DNA of 8,659 nt from Oscillospiraceae bacterium (GTDB lineage Bacteria > Bacillota > Clostridia > Oscillospirales > Oscillospiraceae): positions 1-8,659 of the forward strand of contig JAITGW010000139.1 of the NCBI GenBank assembly GCA_031280325.1. Direction: 5' to 3'. How positions within the stretch are numbered: the first letter of the stretch is position 1; each line of letters starts with the position of its first letter. Positions 1 to 5,684 of this stretch are shown here, in pieces. The translations under genes were made by a program, and so were the position numbers. The notes under the pieces are model-generated. The model worked only from the letters and a program-made list of their open reading frames with translations. It had not been told where the DNA came from and did no database searches.

Positions 1-1
1 C

Positions 2-1033
2 CCCGCGCAGATGGAGGAGATGATCGCCTCGGGTCAGGCTGACCTTGTCGGCATGGCGCGGCAAATTCTCTGCGACCCGTATACGCCGCAAAAAGCGCTG
101 TCCGGGCGGGCGGATGAAATCACAAAATGCTGCCGCTGCTTCACGTGCTTCGGCGCGTTTCTCACCACGCGCACAGCGAAATGCGCGTTCAATCCCGTCA
201 TTGGGCGCGAGCTTGACCATGAGTATGAATTCCCGAAAACGACGCCGAAAAAGGTTCTCATCGCCGGAGGCGGCCCCGGCGGAATGGAAGCCGCGCTCAC
301 CGCGAAGGCGCGCGGTCACGAGGTCATACTCTTTGAAAAAAGCTCCCGCCTCGGCGGACAGCTGCTTTATGAGGAGCATGTTCCTTTCAAGTCGGATTTG
401 TACGCCTATGCGGTAAAGCAGGCGGAGCGCGTGATGACCTCCGGCGCTGACGTGCGCCTCGGGCAGGAGCTCACGGCGGAGCTTGTCGGTGAAATCAAGC
501 CCGATGTGCTTATCTGCGCCGTCGGCGCGAGTCAGCTCGTGCCGAAAATCCCGGGGATTGACTCTCCCAAGGTTAAAACGCTTGACGCGCTGCATTCAAA
601 GACGCCGGAACTTGGCAAAAAGGTCGTCATCCTCGGCGGCGGACTTGTGGGCAGCGAGACAGCCGTATATCTCGACTCGCTCGGTCATGATGTGACCGTG
701 GTTGAAATGCGCGGCGACTTTGCCGTTGACGCCGCCGAAATGCACAAGACGGGTATCGAGCTTGAGCTGCGCGCGAACCGTGTGAAGCTCCTGATGAACA
801 CCACGGCGCGCGCCGTCACTGACGCGGGGCTTCTGTGCGCCGATAAGGACGGCAAGGAGTTTCTTGTCGAGGCGGACTCCGTGCTGCTTGCCGCCGGTAT
901 GCGTCCGAACGTCGATACCGTGTTGTCTCTTCGGGACGGCGCGGACAAATATTTTGCCGTGGGGGACTGTGTAAAACCCGGCAAGGTATATGACGCGGTT
1001 GCGAACGCGTATTACGGCGCGCTTGATATTTAG
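2..1033 (+). CDS. Fe-S flavoenzyme of the 2,4-dienoyl-CoA reductase / NADH:flavin oxidoreductase family, C-terminal part
   Basis: The frame is open to the left edge, and the ATG at 11 has no ribosome site, so this is the 3' part of a longer gene. Family members are about 640-680 residues; 343 are visible. The missing part would be the FMN-binding TIM barrel, whose last segment (DLVGMARQILCDP) is still present. Counting from the ATG at 11, a 4Fe-4S cysteine cluster follows (C40, C43, C46, C58, with an extra C41) and then the NP-x-x-G-x-E segment. Next come an FAD-type Rossmann motif GGGPGG (86-91), a second dinucleotide motif GGGLVGSE (209-216), AAGMRPN (294-300) and the FAD-closing segment with GDC (318-320). 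Relatives reduce conjugated double bonds (FadH, BaiCD/BaiH) or oxidatively demethylate amines (trimethylamine dehydrogenase), passing electrons between NAD(P)H, FAD, Fe-S and FMN. The substrate cannot be deduced. No clear terminator follows the stop. Confidence 0.88.
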   Translation, partial: PAQMEEMIASGQADLVGMARQILCDPYTPQKALSGRADEITKCCRCFTCFGAFLTTRTAKCAFNPVIGRELDHEYEFPKTTPKKVLIAGGGPGGMEAALTAKARGHEVILFEKSSRLGGQLLYEEHVPFKSDLYAYAVKQAERVMTSGADVRLGQELTAELVGEIKPDVLICAVGASQLVPKIPGIDSPKVKTLDALHSKTPELGKKVVILGGGLVGSETAVYLDSLGHDVTVVEMRGDFAVDAAEMHKTGIELELRANRVKLLMNTTARAVTDAGLLCADKDGKEFLVEADSVLLAAGMRPNVDTVLSLRDGADKYFAVGDCVKPGKVYDAVANAYYGALDI

Positions 1034-1084
1034 AGAGCGCCCGCGTTCATTAGAGCGAATCTTATTCCCAGTGTATTTTTACAA

Positions 1085-1100
1085 AATTCCCGTCGGAATT
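1085..1100. repeat. 16-base inverted repeat upstream of the UroD-family promoter
   Basis: AATTCC (1085-1090) and GGAATT (1095-1100) are perfect inverted repeats around CGTC. The repeat lies 3 bases upstream of the -35-like box at 1104-1109. No T-run follows on the + strand, so an operator is more likely than a terminator for the gene that ends at 1033. On the minus strand it is followed by TTTT, but the stem is AT-rich and weak. The function is inferred only from its position. Confidence 0.35.
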
Positions 1101-1103
1101 GGC

Positions 1104-1133
1104 TCGACAACGCCGCAATGCGCGTGGTATAAT
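1104..1133 (+). promoter_or_regulatory. Candidate sigma-A promoter (distal) for the UroD-family gene
   Basis: TCGACA (1104-1109, one mismatch to TTGACA) is followed after 18 bases by a perfect TATAAT (1128-1133). A TG one base upstream of the -10 (1125-1126) gives an extended -10. Transcription would start near 1140 and give a leader of about 105 bases. Confidence 0.6.
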
Positions 1134-1190
1134 TTTTACAGGTGTCTTTTGGCGGCAATGCCGAGCGCCGCGGACTCTCGATCCGGCGGA

Positions 1191-1199
1191 TGATATAAT
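1191..1199 (+). promoter_or_regulatory. Candidate extended -10 promoter (proximal) for the UroD-family gene
   Basis: TGATATAAT is a perfect extended -10 box. No -35 box is recognisable 17 bases upstream. It lies 66 bases downstream of the equivalent TGGTATAAT box. An 11-base palindrome, ATCCG-G-CGGAT (1181-1191), abuts it and could be an operator. Start would be near 1206, about 40 bases before the gene. Confidence 0.4.
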
Positions 1200-1230
1200 T
1201 GCGAAAATCCGTATAAATACAATATTTCAG

Positions 1231-1236
1231 AAGGAG
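1231..1236 (+). promoter_or_regulatory. Ribosome binding site that fixes the UroD-family start
   Basis: AAGGAG lies 9 bases before the ATG at 1246. The in-frame ATG at 1099 has no such site and lies upstream of the candidate promoter boxes, so 1246 is preferred. Confidence 0.85.
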
Positions 1237-1245
1237 ACGTTGATC

Positions 1246-2301
1246 ATGCCCATTGATTATGACAAGATTCCCCCGTCACGCCAGCCAGCCGGCACATATC
1301 CTTTTATGATGCAGCAAGCCCCGCGCCCGCTCTATCCCGAAAACCGCCCGATCACCGCGAAGGAAAATCTCCTGCGCGTGTACAAGGGCGAAAAGCCAGC
1401 GTGGATTCCCGTCTGGCTGTCGGACAATCAGGTCGTCTGGCCGGATATTTACTGCGAACACGCCCCGTTTGAGGGTACCGGCTTTGACTGGTGGGGGCAG
1501 CACTGGACGTATGAGCCTAACATTCAGGGGCAGATGCCCACCCCGGGCTGGCGCGTGATAACGGACATTACCAAGTGGAAGGAACAGGTTCGCCGCCCGA
1601 ACTTCGCGGGAATGCCGTGGGATGAGGACGCGAAAATCCAAACCGCGAGATATGACCCTGACCGCCCGATCTGCTTCCACTGCACCGAGGGTATCTTTGA
1701 GCGTCTGCACGAGATGATGCCCATGGACGAGACGATGGTCGCCATGTACGAAGAGCCTGAGGCGGTCATGGAATTCTTCGAGATGATGCGCGATTATAAG
1801 ATTGAGTTCCTCAGCCTTATCTTCAAGAAGTACGCGCCCGTTGACTATATAATTTACGGCGACGACTGGGGTCATCAGCGCAGCGGCTTCTTCTCGAATG
1901 AAATGTTCCGCGAATTTATCATGCCCGTAACGAAGGCTGTTTGGGATTTTACACACGCGCAGGGCAAGTTTGTCGAGCTTCACTCATGCGGACTGACGCA
2001 GCAGTACATTAAGGAGTTTGTCGAAATGGGACTCGACGCGTGGACTCCGCAGCCGATTAACGATTTTGACATGCTCACCCGCGATTATGGCGAGAAAATC
2101 GCGATCACCGTGCCCATAGAGGGTATTCTCGACGTGAAATCAACCAATGAAGCGCGCGAGTGCATCCGCAAATACGTTGACAAATACGCGCCGCGCGGCA
2201 AGCTCGTCGCCAGCCCGTTTTATTTGCCCGATATGGAAGTTCAGAAAGCGGCGCTCGAGGAGCTGTACAACTATTCCAGCGAATTCTACGCGAAAAGATA
2301 G
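1246..2301 (+). CDS. Uroporphyrinogen decarboxylase (UroD/URO-D) superfamily protein, probably not HemE
   Basis: This is a 351-residue protein of the UroD TIM-barrel fold, which covers true HemE and corrinoid/coenzyme-M or tetrahydrofolate methyltransferases of anaerobes. Visible landmarks are IPVWLSD near 54-60, YGDDWGHQ (204-211), the metal-type motif HSCG (246-249) and the following GLDAWTPQP strand (262-270). The HemE signature with its RQAGR segment is absent, so a role in heme synthesis is unlikely. MtaA/MtbA-type methyltransferases use His-x-Cys plus a later Cys for zinc. Here H246 and C248 fit, but the C-terminal position where I expect the third ligand reads ASPFYLP without a Cys. 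The nearest later Cys is C306. The substrate is therefore unknown. An Fe-S flavoenzyme precedes it and an alcohol dehydrogenase follows. An O- or N-demethylation role is plausible but inferred only. The protein is soluble, with no signal peptide. Confidence 0.85.
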   Translation: MPIDYDKIPPSRQPAGTYPFMMQQAPRPLYPENRPITAKENLLRVYKGEKPAWIPVWLSDNQVVWPDIYCEHAPFEGTGFDWWGQHWTYEPNIQGQMPTPGWRVITDITKWKEQVRRPNFAGMPWDEDAKIQTARYDPDRPICFHCTEGIFERLHEMMPMDETMVAMYEEPEAVMEFFEMMRDYKIEFLSLIFKKYAPVDYIIYGDDWGHQRSGFFSNEMFREFIMPVTKAVWDFTHAQGKFVELHSCGLTQQYIKEFVEMGLDAWTPQPINDFDMLTRDYGEKIAITVPIEGILDVKSTNEARECIRKYVDKYAPRGKLVASPFYLPDMEVQKAALEELYNYSSEFYAKR

Positions 2302-2311
2302 CACAGCAAAA

Positions 2312-2340
2312 ACGGAGCCGCGCGCCATGCGCGGCTCCGT
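2312..2340. terminator. Strong 12-bp hairpin after the UroD-family gene, T-run on the minus strand only
   Basis: ACGGAGCCGCGC (2312-2323) and its exact complement (2329-2340) flank the loop GCCAT. It starts 11 bases after the stop codon, as a terminator should. On the + strand, however, it is followed by CTGCGG rather than T's, and the A-run lies upstream. Read on the minus strand it is a canonical intrinsic terminator, with a hairpin followed by TTTTT. For the + gene it may act as a weak terminator or as a 3'-end stabilising hairpin. Confidence 0.6.
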
Positions 2341-2389
2341 CTGCGGCTATGCGTTACCCCGCCGTGACCGGCGCGCCCGTTTCACCCAC

Positions 2390-2415
2390 AAACCTCCGCC
2401 GCGCGGCGCGGGTTT
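2390..2415. repeat. Imperfect 26-base inverted repeat upstream of the alcohol dehydrogenase promoter
   Basis: A perfect 10-base palindrome, GCCGCGCGGC (2398-2407), is flanked by AAACCT and GGGTTT arms, with one C-C mismatch and one T-G pair. It ends 22 bases upstream of the -35 box at 2438. It could be an operator or a second, weak hairpin terminator in this 200-base gap. The local GC richness means chance is possible. Confidence 0.35.
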
Positions 2416-2437
2416 CCGCGCTGCTTTCCGAAAATAT

Positions 2438-2466
2438 TTGACACCGCCGCGCCGCGACTGTATAAT
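2438..2466 (+). promoter_or_regulatory. Consensus sigma-A promoter of the alcohol dehydrogenase gene
   Basis: TTGACA (2438-2443), a 17-base spacer and TATAAT (2461-2466) match the consensus perfectly. The expected start near 2473 leaves a leader of about 29 bases containing AAGGAGG (2488-2494), 7 bases before the ATG. The gene can therefore be transcribed independently of the upstream one. Confidence 0.85.
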
Positions 2467-2501
2467 ACTCTCAATAATTCAACAATCAAGGAGGCTTTAT
2501 C

Positions 2502-3599
2502 ATGCAGGTTAAAGCTGCTGTTACCCACGAAAAAGGCAAAATCTCAATCGAAACGGTGGAGCTTGACGCTCCGCTCGCGTCGGAGGTTCTTGTGCGGCTC
2601 ATCGCGTCCGGCGTCTGCCACACGGACTCCGCCGGGATTAACCAGCTAATCCCCGTAACGCTGCCCGCGATCTTCGGACACGAGGGCGTCGGAGTTGTGG
2701 AGCAGGTCGGCGTCGGAGTGGAGGGCTTAAAACCCGGCGACCGCGTCATTATGTCGTTCCCCTCCTGCGGAACCTGCTCTCACTGCGTCGAGGGCCACCC
2801 CTGGGCGTGCGACAACCTCAACCGCCTGTTTTTTGACGGGTCATTCAAGGACGGCTCCAAGCGCTTTTCGCAGAACGGCAACCCAGTATCGTCGTTTTTC
2901 GGTCAAGGATCGTTCTCCTCCTACGTCGTCGTGGACGCGCGCAACGCCGTGAAAGTCGACGTGCGCTCGGATGAGGACCTGGCAAAGCTCTGCTCGCTCG
3001 GCTGCGGCGTGCAAACGGGCGCAGGAGCGGTACTCAATTCTTTGCAGCCGGAGCCGTATTCGTCGCTTGTCGTGTTCGGCGCCGGCGGCGTCGGCATGGC
3101 GGCAATCATGGCGGCGAAAATCGCGGGCTGCTCTAAGATTATCGCGGTGGATGTCGTTCCGTCGCGTCTGCAAATGGCGCTTGACGTCGGCGCGACGCAC
3201 ACAGTCAACGGCAAGGAGTCTGACGCCGTTGAGGAGATAAAGAAGATCACGGACGGCGGCGCGCACTATTCTGTAGAATCCTCCGGCGTTCCGGCGCTCA
3301 CGCTTCAGGCTCTCCGCTGTCTCCGGCGCGAGGGAACGTGCGTTCTCGTCTCCGTCACGGGCGACGCAGAGGTCGCAATCCCGCTTGAGCCGCTGCTGAT
3401 GAATCCGTCAGTTACGCTCATGGGCGTGACAGAGGGCGGCGCGAACCCGCAAACCTTTATCCCCAAGCTTGTACAGTATTTCAACGAGGGCAGATTGCCT
3501 GTGGACAAGCTCATAAAGCTGTACCCGTTCGAGGAGATCGAGCAGGCGTTTGAGGATTCGCACTCTGGAAAAACGGTCAAGCCCATACTTGTATTTTAG
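2502..3599 (+). CDS. Zinc-dependent NAD-type alcohol dehydrogenase (medium-chain family, aryl/benzyl-alcohol dehydrogenase-like)
   Basis: This 365-residue enzyme should interconvert a primary or aromatic alcohol and its aldehyde with NAD(H) in the cytosol. The catalytic zinc ligands are recognisable as C39 (in GVCHTD), H60-E61 (GHEGVGVVE) and C168 (LGCGVQTG). The structural zinc ligands C89, C92, C95 and C103 form an intact C-x2-C-x2-C-x7-C lobe. The Rossmann motif GAGGVG is at 193-198, and D217 at the end of the second strand (IIAVDV) favours NAD over NADP. The segment 106-138 (FFDGSF...GQGSFSSYVV) resembles benzyl-alcohol / class III-like dehydrogenases. Length is normal for the family. A consensus promoter and strong ribosome site precede it, and a bidirectional terminator starts 13 bases after the stop. 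The true substrate is unknown; aryl specificity is a guess from overall resemblance. Confidence 0.92.
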   Translation: MQVKAAVTHEKGKISIETVELDAPLASEVLVRLIASGVCHTDSAGINQLIPVTLPAIFGHEGVGVVEQVGVGVEGLKPGDRVIMSFPSCGTCSHCVEGHPWACDNLNRLFFDGSFKDGSKRFSQNGNPVSSFFGQGSFSSYVVVDARNAVKVDVRSDEDLAKLCSLGCGVQTGAGAVLNSLQPEPYSSLVVFGAGGVGMAAIMAAKIAGCSKIIAVDVVPSRLQMALDVGATHTVNGKESDAVEEIKKITDGGAHYSVESSGVPALTLQALRCLRREGTCVLVSVTGDAEVAIPLEPLLMNPSVTLMGVTEGGANPQTFIPKLVQYFNEGRLPVDKLIKLYPFEEIEQAFEDSHSGKTVKPILVF

Positions 3600-3611
3600 A
3601 ATGGAAGCCAC

Positions 3612-3644
3612 CTCAAAAGCGCGGCGCTATGCCGCGCTTTTGAG
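3612..3644. terminator. Bidirectional intrinsic terminator between convergent genes
   Basis: CTCAAAAGCGCGGC (3612-3625) and its exact complement (3631-3644) form a perfect 14-bp stem with loop GCTAT. The A4/T4 blocks at the base of the GC core give a short U-run after the core on either strand, so it can end both the alcohol dehydrogenase transcript (+) and the DUF885 transcript (-). The stop codon of the minus gene (3627-3629) lies in the loop, and the last codons of that gene form one arm. Confidence 0.9.
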
Positions 3645-5402
3645 CTGTGCCGCGCTAAATATCTTGTCTAAACGCTTCTCTGCAAGCCGGAACGGCAGCG
3701 AGCCGAGCTTCAGAAACTCCGTGTGAAACTCAAGATCGGTCGCGCCGGAATATTTCTCCCGCAGCTCCGTAATTTGCAGATACCCCGCGACGTACGGAAC
3801 GGAGGCAACGGGAGACGCCTTGACATAATCCACAATCATGCGCATCGAGTCTCCGAGGTCATAACCCAAGAGCTCTTTTGAATAGGCGGCCGCCGCGTCA
3901 TAATCCCAGCCCTCATAGCTTACGCCGATTTCAATTCTCGTCTGTAACAGCAAGTCAAGCAGATCGCTGAGCCTCGCAAGCTCGTTTAACGTCTCGCCGC
4001 CGCTGAGGTATTTATAGGAATAATACTCCGCGTACGTTGCCCAGCCCTCCGTGCTTGCCTGATAGGAAATCACCTTGCGCAGCGCGGGAATGTTTTCCAT
4101 ATAAGCCGTCACAAACTGCTGCAAATGCCCGGGATATCCCTCGTGCGCCATTGTCGTGAAGAAATACGCGGCGTCGCCGTCCTCTCTCATAACCTTTTCG
4201 TTTACGATTATGGTGTTTTTGTTTATTTCGTCTATCTGCGGCGAGATGTACATCGCGGGGCGCGCGGCGTCCTCAAGCGCCGGGTCAAGCGGCAAGATCG
4301 TATACTCAATCTCATCCGGCAGCGCGGGGAAATCGCTCCGCGCCTTTTCGCGCAGAAGCTCCACCGTCTCCCCGGCGGACAGTTCCGGATAGCCCAGCTC
4401 CTCTTCATACAGCGCGGAGAGCGCCTGCGAATCCTTGCTTGCAATATCCCAGAATGCGGTCAGCGTGTCGCCCAGGGCGTTATCGAGCCGTTCGGTCAGA
4501 TATTCGACGCTCCACGTCACACCCATGGAAAACCCAAGAACATATTCGTAATATTCGCGTCCCAGCGGCAAGCCGGAAAGCCCGGCGTCGTTCACCCCCG
4601 TCCCGCGCAGCGCCTCAATCCCCTTTATAAGCCTCTCGTAGGCGGGCATGACCTCGTCTGCGACCACGGCTTCGACCTGCGCGCAAAGCTCCTCCTGAAG
4701 CTGTGGCGCAAGCGGCTCATCCATGTCCGCAAGATTTTTGCGGAACGCGGAGATGAGAACGCACTCCTCCCCGCTGCCGATAAACGCGCGGCACTCTTCT
4801 ATGACGGCGTCAAGACTCTTGTCCGTCATGAACAGACCCTCCGCGCTCTTCTCCGTCTCGAACCGTATAATCCAGTCGATAACGCCGCCGAGCGTTTCGG
4901 TCAAAATTACATAATCGCGCGCGTCCTTTTCCGTTTGCAGCTTATATTCAGACAGCGTAATGGGCAGCCCCACGTGGTATCCGCTGCCGTCCGCATTCAG
5001 CGGCTCGTCATAATAATACAGGGCATAGCCCGTATCATAATACCACGCCTCATACATCAGCACATCATATGTAAGCTGCTGATCCTCCCGCAGATCGCTC
5101 CTGTTGATTTTGCCGATGGCTTTATAAAGTTCCTTTTCCCGATCCGGAGCAGTCTCGTCCTGATCCGTATAAAACTCGCCCCAGCTTATGGGCATATCCG
5201 GCGGAAATCCATACGCCTCCGGATTCCGGAACAGGCTGTGAACGGTTACGGGAGACTGCGAAAGGATGCAGACCATATATTCCTCCGCAAGCGCGTCAAA
5301 CTCTGCCTGAACCTTCGCCTTTGGGCTGCCGCAGCAGGACAGCGCAAGCGTAAAGGCAAGCATAAGCGCCAGAGCGAGCGCGCGGAGTGAGTTCTTTTTC
5401 AT
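3627..5402 (-). CDS. DUF885 family lipoprotein, putative zinc metallopeptidase
   Basis: The protein has 591 residues. The N-terminus has MKKN, a hydrophobic stretch (about 7-21) and LALSCCGS, a lipoprotein-type signal with C23 or C24 as the lipidated cysteine. It should therefore be anchored outside the cytoplasmic membrane. The family motif HEGYPGH is at 420-426 and EGWATYAE at 452-459. H420, E421, H426 and E452 are the expected zinc-site residues of this gluzincin-like family. The upstream two thirds are helical and rich in acidic and aromatic residues, as usual for DUF885. Length matches the family. Peptidase activity is inferred, since few members have been characterised. The start at 5402 is supported by AAGGGG about 7 bases upstream and by the signal peptide. 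It is a single-gene unit with its own promoter and shared terminator. Confidence 0.9.
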   Translation of the reverse strand: MKKNSLRALALALMLAFTLALSCCGSPKAKVQAEFDALAEEYMVCILSQSPVTVHSLFRNPEAYGFPPDMPISWGEFYTDQDETAPDREKELYKAIGKINRSDLREDQQLTYDVLMYEAWYYDTGYALYYYDEPLNADGSGYHVGLPITLSEYKLQTEKDARDYVILTETLGGVIDWIIRFETEKSAEGLFMTDKSLDAVIEECRAFIGSGEECVLISAFRKNLADMDEPLAPQLQEELCAQVEAVVADEVMPAYERLIKGIEALRGTGVNDAGLSGLPLGREYYEYVLGFSMGVTWSVEYLTERLDNALGDTLTAFWDIASKDSQALSALYEEELGYPELSAGETVELLREKARSDFPALPDEIEYTILPLDPALEDAARPAMYISPQIDEINKNTIIVNEKVMREDGDAAYFFTTMAHEGYPGHLQQFVTAYMENIPALRKVISYQASTEGWATYAEYYSYKYLSGGETLNELARLSDLLDLLLQTRIEIGVSYEGWDYDAAAAYSKELLGYDLGDSMRMIVDYVKASPVASVPYVAGYLQITELREKYSGATDLEFHTEFLKLGSLPFRLAEKRLDKIFSAAQLKSAA

Positions 5403-5451
5403 ATCCTGTCCCCTTGACGGTTTTTGACCCGTGAATACAAAGCTTTATTCT

Positions 5452-5480
5452 ATTATACACCAAAAATGAGTTCTTGACAA
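5452..5480 (-). promoter_or_regulatory. Sigma-A promoter of the DUF885 gene
   Basis: Read on the minus strand, TTGTCA (complement of 5475-5480) is followed after 17 bases by TATAAT (complement of 5452-5457). The start would be near 5445, giving a leader of about 43 bases. The -35 box overlaps the -35 box of the plus-strand promoter by five bases. Confidence 0.75.
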
Positions 5481-5502
5481 GCGGTGCGCGTGAGTTTAAG
5501 AT
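5474..5502 (+). promoter_or_regulatory. Candidate sigma-A promoter of larB, sharing its -35 box with the DUF885 promoter
   Basis: A perfect TTGACA (5474-5479) is followed after 17 bases by TAAGAT (5497-5502, four of six consensus bases including the first two and last two). The start would be near 5509. A better-looking TATAAC at 5505-5510 sits 25 bases from the -35, too far. The -10 choice is therefore uncertain. No other promoter is convincing before larB. Confidence 0.55.
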
Positions 5503-5558
5503 TATATAACCGCCGACGCAATCTGAACTTACGGATTTTATGACGGATACGGCAAATT

Positions 5559-5582
5559 TTGGCGGGCGCCGCCGATTTTTTT
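5559..5582 (+). terminator. Intrinsic terminator inside the larB leader
   Basis: TTGGCGG (5559-5565) pairs with CCGCCGA (5569-5575, one wobble) around the loop GCG and is followed by seven T's (5576-5582). It faces the + strand and lies about 100 bases before larB. No + gene ends upstream of it in this gap, so it can only act on a transcript started in the divergent promoter region. Confidence 0.7.
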
Positions 5583-5674
5583 AGAAAACTGCGCAATGCG
5601 CGGCGCAAATACGCAAGCGAGTCTGAGCGGCGGCGTAACAGACCATCTGGAACAGAGAAAATATACGCGAAAGC

Positions 5675-5678
5675 GAGG
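5675..5678 (+). promoter_or_regulatory. Ribosome binding site that fixes the larB start
   Basis: GAGG lies 6 bases before the ATG at 5685. The reading frame is open further upstream to 5559, but that extension overlaps the terminator hairpin, is arginine-rich and lacks a ribosome site. Confidence 0.7.
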
Positions 5679-5684
5679 CACATA

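Larger units (their letters stand above)
5509..5684 (+). ncRNA. Structured leader of larB with conditional-terminator logic (possible attenuator or small RNA)
   Basis: This stretch of about 175 bases between the candidate start and larB contains no plausible small gene. In order it holds CCGCCGA (5510-5516), a small hairpin AATCTG/CGGATT (5520-5537), two ACGGAT copies 12 bases apart (5531, 5543) and an intrinsic terminator (5559-5582). These are followed by GTCTG/CAGAC (5621-5625 and 5639-5643) and the larB ribosome site. CCGCCGA at the 5' end is identical to the terminator's 3' arm, so it could pair with the 5' arm TTGGCGG and prevent termination. The segment 5628-5635 is also complementary to 5567-5574, perhaps by chance in GC-rich DNA. 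It fits no riboswitch family that I recognise. Confidence 0.4.

Noticed and set aside
1099..1245. N-terminal extension of the UroD-family gene from the ATG at 1099
   Set aside because: It contains the promoter-like boxes, lacks a ribosome site and has no family-like sequence. The ATG at 1246 has AAGGAG at a suitable distance.
1276..1983. 235-codon minus-strand open frame inside the UroD-family gene
   Set aside because: It lies wholly within a recognisable + gene, with no ribosome site or promoter noted and a low-quality composition.
2..2301. Assigning the first genes to a bile-acid (bai) or trimethylamine pathway
   Set aside because: The flavoenzyme family is shared with BaiCD/BaiH and TMADH, but no other bai or methylamine genes are present and the substrate domain lies outside the window.
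4125..5390. Long + strand open frame (421 codons) opposite the DUF885 gene
   Set aside because: It is antisense to a gene with clear family motifs, signal peptide, promoter and terminator. Its translation is arginine-rich and matches no family I recognise. It is a typical GC-driven shadow.
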